A stretch of DNA of 10,163 nucleotides from CAYLJJ01 sp964384025 (GTDB lineage: Bacteria; Myxococcota_A; Bradymonadia; UBA7976; UBA1532), in assembly GCA_964384025.1 (NCBI GenBank), contig CAYLJJ010000152.1:1-10163 (forward strand). Direction: 5' to 3'. How positions within the stretch are numbered: position 1 is the stretch's first letter; every line of letters begins with the position of its first letter. Positions 1-6,336 of the stretch are shown here, one piece after another. The notes below the pieces were generated by a model. It was not told the origin of the DNA. It searched no databases and saw only the letters and a list, made by a program, of their open reading frames with translations. Both the position numbers and the translations under genes were made by a program.

Positions 1-1037
1 ATATTTATCTCTAACTTTATATCCATCTCTGTCTCTTTCTCTATCCCACTCTCCATCTTTTTTATCTCTACCTCTACCCAATCTCTATCTTCTACCCCAA
101 CCGCATTCCCATATCTCTCTATATCCATATCATTTTCAATCTCCTCCTCATGTTCAAACTCTAAGTCGACCTCATGCTCAGCCTCGACCTCAGGCTCAAC
201 CTCAACCTCATCTCCAGGAAGCAGCGGGCTGGCGCTGGCTTCAGGGACAGGCATCTCCATTCCTGCGGGCTTGATCTCCACCTGAATCTCAGCCTCCATC
301 TGAGCACCCATCTGGCTGAAGTCTGGGTCCTCTCCACTCTGATACTTGCCGTGGTGTTGCTGACGACCCTGGATAACCGCATCAGCGATACGGCTGGTGA
401 AGAGTTCAATGGCGCGGATGGCATCATCGTTACCGGGGATGGGGTAATCGATCCCCTCGGGGTTGGTGTTGGTGTCAACCACGGCCACGATCTTGATGCC
501 CAACTTACGAGCCTCAGCGATGGCGATGTGCTCCTTGATGATGTCAACTACGAAGAGCACACCAGGGAGCTGTTCCATCGTCTTGATGCCACCCAAGTTG
601 GCCTCTAGCTTCTCCTGCTCACGGAAGAGCTTTAGGTTCTCCTTCTTGGTCAGAGCATCTACGGTGCCCTCAGTAAACATCCGCTCGATGGAGCGCAGGC
701 GCTCTACAGAGACTTTGATGGTGCGGAAGTTGGTCAGAGCGCCGCCCAGCCAACGGTGAGTAACATGATACATGCCACAACGCGTAGCGTGGGTTCGTAC
801 GACCTCCTGAGCCTGCTTCTTGGTGCCTACAAAGAGCAGAGACTCGCCCCGCGCGACCGCCGCGATCACAAAGTTATAAGCAGCCTCAAACATCGGCACG
901 GTCTTTTGAAGGTTCAGGATGTGGATCCCGTTGCGAGCCCCATAGATATAGGGCTTCATGCGGGGGTTCCAGCGGCTGGTCTGATGTCCAAAGTGGACGC
1001 CTGCTTCAAGCAGCTCTCGGATGGTGACTGCGCTCAT
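1..1037 (-). CDS. rpsB: 30S ribosomal protein S2, with long acidic C-terminal extension (3' end outside the window)
   Basis: Ribosomal protein S2 sits at the head/body junction of the 30S subunit and is needed to bind S1. The minus-strand frame starts at 1037 with MSAVTIRELLEAGVHFGHQ, followed by the S2 hallmarks YIYGARNGIHIL, FVGTKKQA, RWLGGALTNF and VAVVDTNTNPEGIDY. A ribosome binding site AAGGA lies at 1049-1045, 7 nt before the ATG. The S2 core ends near residue 225-230 (about position 360), the usual family size. The frame then stays open for about 120 more residues to the window edge without a stop. This tail has a Gln/Met/Pro-containing linker and then alternating acidic and aliphatic residues (EVEVEPEVEAEHEVDLEFE), with almost every second residue Glu or Asp. 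On the plus strand this gives the pyrimidine-rich tract at 1-210. The core assignment is very secure; the role and full length of the tail are unknown. tsf often follows rpsB but would lie outside. Confidence 0.96.
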   Translation of the reverse strand, partial: MSAVTIRELLEAGVHFGHQTSRWNPRMKPYIYGARNGIHILNLQKTVPMFEAAYNFVIAAVARGESLLFVGTKKQAQEVVRTHATRCGMYHVTHRWLGGALTNFRTIKVSVERLRSIERMFTEGTVDALTKKENLKLFREQEKLEANLGGIKTMEQLPGVLFVVDIIKEHIAIAEARKLGIKIVAVVDTNTNPEGIDYPIPGNDDAIRAIELFTSRIADAVIQGRQQHHGKYQSGEDPDFSQMGAQMEAEIQVEIKPAGMEMPVPEASASPLLPGDEVEVEPEVEAEHEVDLEFEHEEEIENDMDIERYGNAVGVEDRDWVEVEIKKMESGIEKETEMDIKLEIN

Positions 1038-1183
1038 GAGTTGATCCTTTGCGTTTTTCCGCCGCGATCTTCAGCGCCTGCTTTCTCCTTAGAGGCACGC
1101 CACAGGCTCAGATCGTGTGTGTAATTGGGCCGCAGTCTTTAGCAGATCAAGCACCACGGAGGCAACGAGCTTTTAAAGAGCCC
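1038..1183 (-). other. rpsB 5' region between gshA and rpsB
   Basis: This 146-bp gap separates the gshA stop from the rpsB start, both read leftward. It is long enough for an rpsB promoter and leader. The only clear signal is the AAGGA ribosome binding site next to rpsB. A TTGATC sequence with CAATTA 17 bp further on could be a weak promoter, but the match is poor. A five-pair hairpin (GGGCT/AGCTC) just after gshA has no U-run, so no terminator is called. S2 mRNA leaders are often autoregulatory in bacteria, but I see no recognisable motif here. Confidence 0.3.
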
Positions 1184-2515
1184 TCAAGCGACGCGGGTGA
1201 CAGAGAGGATATGGGCAGGATCTCCTCGCCAAAGATTGCGGAGACGATCAGCAGGGCTGAACCCCAAACACACTTCAGCTTCTAGAGGATCAAGGAGACG
1301 CTCCGCCTCAGGCTCCAAGGCTTTGAGCCCCTGACGAGAGAGTTGAAGGAGCGTCAACATCAATTGTTGAAGAGGAATGCCTCCCAAGCGCGCTCCTAAG
1401 CCCAAGAGGGGAACCTCACAGCGCGCGGCCCAGTACTCTTCATAAGAGATCCCCTCAAAGAGCACCAGAGCTGCGTCTAAAGAGGGCTGATGGTAGAAGA
1501 GGCCGAAGTGTAAGGCGGGCAGCGCTAAAGTGTACTCAGGGCTGCCCATATCCGCCCCGCGTACCTCAAGATAATGCTTTAAGCGTGCGTCTGGAAAGAG
1601 CGTGGAGAGATGGAGAGCGAAGTCTCCTAAAGTGGCTCTATATCCAGACCACCCCTCCTCTAAAAAGACTCGAAATGGGACCCCTGCGGTGTCGATATAG
1701 TGCTCCCCACGGACGATGAAGAACATAGGAACCTCTAAGGCCCAATCGATATAGTGCTCAAAGCCTGCGCCCCGATCTAGGAAGCTGCGGGGGAAGATAT
1801 AACGGTCATTGTCGGTGTGCTGCCAAATCACCCCTCGAAAGCAGCGCTCTGGTAACAGCTGTCCCTTGGCGATGGGAGAGTTGGCGAAGGTCGCCATCAC
1901 CACAGGCTGCAGATAGAGCGCCAGCCTCAGCTTCTTCATAGCATCCGCTTCATCGGCGAAGTCAAAGTTAGCTTGGACTGTACAGGTTTGATGCATCATA
2001 TGGAGCGCCAAACGACCCCGTGTGCGCATATAGCGGCGCATGATTGCGTAGCGGGCCTTGGGCATCCTGGGCATCTGAGAAGGAGTTCGTGTGGGCGCCA
2101 TCCCCAAACCGCTCCAATGGATGTTTGGTTCCTGGCTAAAGGCCCGTAACTCTGAGAGGTGTCCTTGAAGCTCTGCCTCGGTCTCCAGCAAGCTTTTTAG
2201 GGGCGCTCCGCTCAGCTCCAACTGTCCTCCTGGCTCCAGGGTGATGGTGGCTCTATCTCTGAGCAGACCGACGATATCTTGGCCCTCATAGAGCGCCTCC
2301 CAGCCCGCCTCTTGAGCAAGACGCTCAAAGAGCCGTCCGATGCCTCTAGGCCCCCAATAAGCGGGGTATCTGCCCAGATCTGGCCACCAACCCAACTTCT
2401 CATGCTCTGTCCCCACGACCCAGCGTTCCCGTGGCTTCCCGCCTAAGGCGAGGTAGTCGATGAGCTGTTTTTTAGAACCGATGGGGGTCGCGTCGCTTGG
2501 AATCTGCAGACTCAT
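1184..2515 (-). CDS. gshA: Glutamate-cysteine ligase, plant/alphaproteobacterial type (GCS2 family)
   Basis: It catalyses ATP-dependent joining of L-glutamate and L-cysteine to gamma-glutamylcysteine, the committed step of glutathione synthesis, in the cytoplasm. The 443-residue length fits the plant-type class. Visible family motifs are VGTEHEKLG near residues 34-42, an ATP/metal-type strand ITLEPGGQLELSGAPL near 91-106, HQTCTVQANFDF near 175-186, and EVRGADMG later, a typical acidic/Arg active-site segment. No signal peptide is present. The ATG at 2515 is preceded by GGGAG (2524-2520). A glutathione synthetase gene is not in the window. rpsB lies 146 bp downstream on the same strand, so read-through is possible but the two functions are unrelated. 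An operator-like palindrome lies about 122-147 bp upstream. The family is clear; whether the cell makes glutathione or uses the dipeptide alone cannot be told here. Confidence 0.93.
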   Translation of the reverse strand: MSLQIPSDATPIGSKKQLIDYLALGGKPRERWVVGTEHEKLGWWPDLGRYPAYWGPRGIGRLFERLAQEAGWEALYEGQDIVGLLRDRATITLEPGGQLELSGAPLKSLLETEAELQGHLSELRAFSQEPNIHWSGLGMAPTRTPSQMPRMPKARYAIMRRYMRTRGRLALHMMHQTCTVQANFDFADEADAMKKLRLALYLQPVVMATFANSPIAKGQLLPERCFRGVIWQHTDNDRYIFPRSFLDRGAGFEHYIDWALEVPMFFIVRGEHYIDTAGVPFRVFLEEGWSGYRATLGDFALHLSTLFPDARLKHYLEVRGADMGSPEYTLALPALHFGLFYHQPSLDAALVLFEGISYEEYWAARCEVPLLGLGARLGGIPLQQLMLTLLQLSRQGLKALEPEAERLLDPLEAEVCLGFSPADRLRNLWRGDPAHILSVTRVA

Positions 2516-2636
2516 AGGTCTCCCAAAGAGCGTAAGCGGGGCACACTAAGAGAAGTCCAGCGCCAACGGCAAGCGCTCATCCTGATCTCTGCTGACGTTT
2601 CCCTGAAAACGGACGCTCAGATCCATCGGATGTTTT

Positions 2637-2662
2637 TCGATAAAAACAATTGTGATTATCGA
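2637..2662. promoter_or_regulatory. Operator-like 26-bp imperfect palindrome
   Basis: The outer arms TCGATAA (2637-2643) and TTATCGA (2656-2662) are perfect inverted repeats. The inner ACAATTGT (2646-2653) is itself a palindrome sharing exactly the same centre. Only the two base pairs between them fail to match, so 22 of 26 positions are symmetric. It lies about 122 bp upstream of the gshA start and 273 bp upstream of the plus-strand gene. No flanking U-run suggests a terminator, and the symmetry suits a dimeric DNA-binding regulator. Which regulator and which gene are unknown. Confidence 0.4.
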
Positions 2663-2778
2663 TCCTTTGCTTAGCCTCAAGCTGGAGATCAGCTCTGCGC
2701 AGACCCACAAAGACAGCCCATGAGCATTTTGATGCGACCTCCTGCGGGCCATATATGTGCAGGCGTTGGAGAGGGAAG

Positions 2779-2792
2779 ATCTTGAACAAGAT
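2779..2792. promoter_or_regulatory. Short palindrome, possible regulator site
   Basis: ATCTTG and CAAGAT form a perfect 6-bp inverted repeat around a 2-base centre, just before an AT-rich stretch about 140 bp upstream of the gene at 2935. Palindromes of this size occur by chance, so support is weak. Confidence 0.2.
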
Positions 2793-2934
2793 ATCGAAAT
2801 ATAAACGTTTGTATTTTTTCTTGTCACACTTTTGCGTTCCAAAGGGTCTGGACGATCAGAAACAACAAGAGCCTTTAATTCTGCTCGCCTCTCGACGGTA
2901 CAGATAGAATCACGCATAGATTCAGAGGGATCAA

Positions 2935-3696
2935 ATGAACCTATATACACCCACCATCCTTCTCATCCTTTCTGCTCTGATCAGCTTTAGCTCCCCAAGC
3001 TTTGCTCAGGAACCTTCACAGAGTGAGACCGTCGAGGGACAGAGTGAGACCGTCGAGGGACAGATCATCATCCAAGATCCTGCTGATGATTCTCGTGTTA
3101 TGCTGGGGCAGATGTTCTTCCCCAATCCGATGGAGATGATGGGGCAAGGGATAGAGGCCATGGTTGGTCCTATGATGGATCGTATGCTTGAGGCGATGCA
3201 GAAGGTCCTCGATACTATCCTTAGGCTCTCTGACGATATCGGCAAGATGGCTGATCGTATCGGTGATTTTGGTGATAAAATCCTCGCCATGGCTGACCGG
3301 ATCGGAGATATGGCGGATCGGATTGTTCAAACGATGGAGATGATGTCAAATAAACTGGATCGAGTCGCTAACAACAGCGCCTCATGTGCGGTACATACCA
3401 GCACGGTCCTTCTCCTCTCTCCCAACAATCACGCTGAGATCTCCAGAGACGAATTCCCCGAGATCAATATCAGCGATGAGCCTTCTCGTTATGTTATCTA
3501 TGCCTCCAACTACCAAACCTTCTCCAAGGGACAGACCGTCATGATCCTCATTAACGAGGAGAATCCTCTCTCTGATGTTTGGTCTCAAATCCTTGATATT
3601 GCAGAAAATGATACGATCTATATCGCAGTCAAGTCCATCAATGATGAGAACCAAGTATCGGAAATCTCCAACAGCGTAAAGATCGACCTGATATAG
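2935..3696 (+). CDS. Exported Met-rich helical protein with C-terminal beta module; unrecognised family
   Basis: I do not recognise a named family. The 253-residue protein begins with a clear signal peptide, probably cut after Ala24 (SPSFA/QEP). Next comes a duplicated heptapeptide SETVEGQ (residues 30-43), encoded by a perfect 21-bp tandem repeat. Residues about 58-145 are Met/Ile/Asp/Arg-rich and predicted helical or coiled-coil, with two 14-residue repeats beginning MADRIGD (residues 105 and 119). The C-terminus (about 155-253) alternates hydrophobic strands, including LLLSPNN, YVIYASN and NDTIYIAVKSIND. The same helical-plus-beta arrangement occurs in the middle of the downstream M4 protease (for example GDTLYLAVQFLSVDG), so the two are probably homologous there. 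The start is supported by GAGGGA (2925-2930). The inferred role is a non-catalytic partner or adaptor of the protease in the envelope or outside the cell. The protease begins 110 bp downstream. Confidence 0.85.
   Translation: MNLYTPTILLILSALISFSSPSFAQEPSQSETVEGQSETVEGQIIIQDPADDSRVMLGQMFFPNPMEMMGQGIEAMVGPMMDRMLEAMQKVLDTILRLSDDIGKMADRIGDFGDKILAMADRIGDMADRIVQTMEMMSNKLDRVANNSASCAVHTSTVLLLSPNNHAEISRDEFPEINISDEPSRYVIYASNYQTFSKGQTVMILINEENPLSDVWSQILDIAENDTIYIAVKSINDENQVSEISNSVKIDLI
3019..3064 (+). repeat. Perfect 21-bp in-frame tandem duplication
   Basis: Two identical 21-bp units, 3021-3041 and 3042-3062, each encode the heptapeptide SETVEGQ when read in frame; the period extends 2 bp on either side. 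Identity at the nucleotide level points to a recent slippage duplication in the flexible linker just after the signal peptide. Copy number could vary between strains. Confidence 0.9.
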
Positions 3697-3794
3697 ACAT
3701 CTTCTAAAAATACTATGGTGATGAAAAGCATAAGTCTCTTTAGATAGCCTTTTGTGGTTTATGAAGAGATTCCAAGCCACTTAATAGAATGAAT

Positions 3795-3800
3795 AAGGAG
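3795..3800 (+). promoter_or_regulatory. Ribosome binding site that sets the M4 protease start at 3807
   Basis: AAGGAG lies 6 nt before the ATG at 3807, a near-ideal Shine-Dalgarno arrangement. The in-frame ATG at 3789 has no comparable motif upstream, and starting there would put the AAGGAG inside the coding region. The shorter start also gives a cleaner signal peptide. Confidence 0.8.
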
Positions 3801-3806
3801 AGGAAT

Positions 3807-6320
3807 ATGCGCAGCCAACTGTCCAATGGTCTATTTGTACTATGCTTCACTTTTCTTGCGCTTGGTTCAGAGGCTCAAGCGGCTCCAGAAGTAGAAGTCT
3901 ACAGCCTCGGGGGTCGATGTGTTAATGCACAAAACGCAAATCGCCTGCTCCCAGGTCAGGCGATTGCAGTAGATACAGATGAATATAGTCAGGGGACTGC
4001 AGAAAGTTTAGAGAACGCTTACTGGTTCTATAAATACTATTTTGGACGAGACTCTTTTGATGGAAGAGGCCGAAGTCTATCAGTGACAATTCATACTGAG
4101 TTTGGTTTTAGTGGACAATGCAATGGCAATAATGCCATGTACGACAACAATAACAGCCGTTTTATATTTGGTGATGGCGATGGGCAGAGAATGCATATGC
4201 CTGGGGTTGCTGTAGATCTGGTAGCCCATGAGTTTACTCATGGAGTTACTCATTATGAGAGTAATCTAACCTATCAAGACGAATCTGGTGCTATCAACGA
4301 GGCTTTGTCAGATATTTTTGGAGTAGCAGCTGAAATTTGGAAAGATTCGGGAGGGAGCGCGGCAGGGAACCCAGATGCTTTCCAAATCGATGATGAGAGC
4401 TACACAATGGGTGAGGATATCACTCCAGAGGGCGGTGAACCTTCCAGTATTACACGTGTATTGAATGACCCTTCCAGGTTCACAGACAACTATCCAGATA
4501 CATATCCAGAGTATAAGAAACGTTTATATATCAACAATCGAGAGATTTGCGAGAATGACCACGGCTGTGTTCATTTTAATATGTCAATCCTCTCCTTAGC
4601 CTTCTACCTGCTCGCTGAAGGAGGGCAGCATCCACAGGCTGAGACTGAGGTTCAAGTAGATGGAATCGGAATCGATAAAGCCCTGGAGATCTACTATCAC
4701 GCCGCGACCAACAGCTTCGATAGCTCTACAGACCACAAACACGCGCGTAGGCTCATCGCAAATTCCGCTGAAACCCTCTACGGCGAGTGCTCTAAAGAGT
4801 GGCACTCTGTTAACCGCTCATTTGATGCCATCGAAGTTAACGAAGATTGGAGCCCTTGTGACTGTGATACAGAGGATTCCGAGGGCTGCTCTGCTCCTCA
4901 ACCCAAAGAAGAGGAAGGAGAGGGGGAAAAGCAGGAGGAGGACCAGCGCCCTGCCCCCCACTCTGAGGATCAAGGAGCCAAGGAGATCTTTGAGATCGCG
5001 AAGTCCATCATGGGTATGGGACAAGGGGCTCTCAAGCTTGGCGAGCAGATGCTTGGAGGGGGGACCGCTGCAGCGGAGATGATGCTGGATGCTATGGCTC
5101 AATTCAGCCAGCTCTTCGGGGGTGGAAACTCCATCTTCGGGAAGCTCATGACCGGCGCTGTACAGGCGAGTCGTGCTGGCATTGAGATCATGAGAGATGT
5201 TGTCCAGATGATAGCGCGCATGGGAGAGATGATGGGTCGCGTTGGGGAGATGATGAGTCGCATGATCGATATGATCGTGCGCATGGAGGAGGCCTCTAGG
5301 CTCCTCCTTCGCTCTATGGAAGCCCTAGAGCGGATCCAGAATGCTGAAAAGGAGAGAGTCCTGAGCTTCCTCCCCGATCTAAGCACTCCACTCCTCCTCT
5401 CTCCCTCTCCAGGACAGGAGGTCCGCTGCGAACAGGCTCCCGAACTTGAGTTCTCCAATAAAACACAACCTCATCGAATCTGGCTGGCCTCATCTCCTTT
5501 GATGAGGGATGGCCTGAGCGCAGAGATCGAGGAACAAACCGAGTTGAACTCCAGCTTCCAGGAACTCTGTACAGCTCTTGAAGGGGATACACTCTACCTC
5601 GCGGTTCAATTTTTGAGCGTTGATGGTCGGTGGTCCTCTCTCTCCAACGTGGTTCGCTTGAGCCTGAAGGAGGACTCCAACTCCAAGCAGAGCCTCTGTG
5701 ATGAGACCCAACTCCAGGGCTGTGATGAGCCACGCTGCCTTGAAGCTGGCTTGGAATGGTGTGAGGGACTCTGTCAAGTTGAGCCCTGCGCTCCGAATGT
5801 GGAATGCAGCCTAGAGCAGCCTGAGCTGTGCCAAGATGAGCTTCATTGTCTCGAGGTAGAACTCAACTGGTGTGGAGAGAGTTGCCAAGTTGAGTCCTGC
5901 GCTTCAAGCGAACCAGAGCTTTTTGAGGAAGATTTGGCCTTGGCGGCTGAAGCTCACAGCTCTTCTCGCTATAGCGCAAGCTTTCTCCCTTCGCGGTTGA
6001 ACGATGCGGATCTTGATACTGGATGGGCTTCCGGGAGGCTCTATGGTCCGCTCCAAGAGGAGTGGGTTATGTTGGAGTTGGATGGTCACTACGACCTTGA
6101 TGAGATTATCATCCGCTGGGGAGAGAATGCTTTTGCTCGTAACTTCGCTATCTTTGCAAACCGTGAGGGGAACTGGGCTCAGGTTTACGAAGGTTTCAAA
6201 TCCTCTTCAGGTGCAACCAGAGTCCAAACCCATAGCGTATCAACAAACAGAGTTCTTATCCGTATGAGAAATGGATTTAATATGAACTATTTCGAGATCA
6301 AAGAGATCTCAATTTTTTAG
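3807..6320 (+). CDS. Secreted M4 (thermolysin-family) metalloprotease lacking its propeptide, with helical/beta module, Cys repeats and F5/8C-like domain
   Basis: A zinc endopeptidase of the thermolysin family. Numbering from the 3807 start: the signal peptide is residues 1-25 (cut after AQA) and the catalytic domain about 30-347. Zinc ligands are H141 and H145 of HEFTH and E165 of GAINEALSD, with E142 as base. Y156, D251 and H256 (DHGCVHFN) match thermolysin active-site residues, and GDGDGQ is also kept. All spacings agree, so it should be active. A Glu-rich linker (about 352-385) follows, then a Met/Gly-rich helical region (390-515), a beta module (about 527-622) like that of the gene at 2935, two six-Cys repeats (631-661 and 667-698), and an F5/8 type C/discoidin-like C-terminus (about 705-837). 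The usual N-terminal FTP/PepSY propeptide (roughly 200 residues) is absent; the next gene, 16 bp on, resembles it. The catalytic N-half is AT-richer than the later modules. A longer reading from 3789 is possible but less likely. Confidence 0.93.
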   Translation: MRSQLSNGLFVLCFTFLALGSEAQAAPEVEVYSLGGRCVNAQNANRLLPGQAIAVDTDEYSQGTAESLENAYWFYKYYFGRDSFDGRGRSLSVTIHTEFGFSGQCNGNNAMYDNNNSRFIFGDGDGQRMHMPGVAVDLVAHEFTHGVTHYESNLTYQDESGAINEALSDIFGVAAEIWKDSGGSAAGNPDAFQIDDESYTMGEDITPEGGEPSSITRVLNDPSRFTDNYPDTYPEYKKRLYINNREICENDHGCVHFNMSILSLAFYLLAEGGQHPQAETEVQVDGIGIDKALEIYYHAATNSFDSSTDHKHARRLIANSAETLYGECSKEWHSVNRSFDAIEVNEDWSPCDCDTEDSEGCSAPQPKEEEGEGEKQEEDQRPAPHSEDQGAKEIFEIAKSIMGMGQGALKLGEQMLGGGTAAAEMMLDAMAQFSQLFGGGNSIFGKLMTGAVQASRAGIEIMRDVVQMIARMGEMMGRVGEMMSRMIDMIVRMEEASRLLLRSMEALERIQNAEKERVLSFLPDLSTPLLLSPSPGQEVRCEQAPELEFSNKTQPHRIWLASSPLMRDGLSAEIEEQTELNSSFQELCTALEGDTLYLAVQFLSVDGRWSSLSNVVRLSLKEDSNSKQSLCDETQLQGCDEPRCLEAGLEWCEGLCQVEPCAPNVECSLEQPELCQDELHCLEVELNWCGESCQVESCASSEPELFEEDLALAAEAHSSSRYSASFLPSRLNDADLDTGWASGRLYGPLQEEWVMLELDGHYDLDEIIIRWGENAFARNFAIFANREGNWAQVYEGFKSSSGATRVQTHSVSTNRVLIRMRNGFNMNYFEIKEISIF
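5697..5900 (+). repeat. Tandem pair of six-cysteine repeats within the protease
   Basis: Two diverged copies of about 36 codons follow the pattern C-x7-C-x4/5-C-x7-C-x3-C-x4-C. Shared residues include CLE, a Trp before the fourth Cys (EWC, NWC) and CQVE before the last. They would form three disulphides each, fitting an extracellular location. They lie between the beta module and the discoidin-like domain. I cannot match them to a named family. Confidence 0.8.
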
Positions 6321-6336
6321 AAGGTAGGCTGCGATA

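Larger units (their letters stand above)
2516..2934. other. 419-bp divergent intergenic region
   Basis: This gap separates the divergent starts of gshA (minus) and the Met-rich exported protein (plus), so it should carry promoters for both. Notable contents are a 26-bp imperfect palindrome at 2637-2662 and a smaller one at 2779-2792, followed by an AT-rich stretch at 2790-2830. A TAGAAT hexamer at 2905-2910 could be a -10 element for the plus gene but has no good -35 partner. A 134-codon minus frame crosses the gap (2950-2546), but it resembles no known family and overlaps the plus gene. I treat the region as non-coding. Confidence 0.45.

Noticed and set aside
1..210. The pyrimidine-rich tract as a microsatellite or non-coding repeat.
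   Set aside because: It is in frame with rpsB, has no stop on the minus strand, and encodes a consistent acidic tail, so coding explains it better.
174..608. Plus-strand frames across rpsB and the Leu/Asn-rich frame opposite its acidic tail.
   Set aside because: They are antisense shadows of a clear ribosomal protein gene; the repetitive composition just mirrors the GAG/GTC codons of the tail.
2546..2950. A 134-codon minus-strand frame in the gap upstream of gshA, ending 30 bp before its start.
   Set aside because: It overlaps the start of the signal-peptide gene at 2935, resembles no family I know, and lacks a clear ribosome binding site. Its last 25 or so codons look somewhat protein-like, so a decayed gene remnant is possible; homologue search would decide.
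3697..3806. A promoter for the protease (TTTATG, 17 bp, TTAATA).
   Set aside because: Both hexamers are weak matches to the consensus; a separate promoter is plausible from the 110-bp gap but not supported enough to call.
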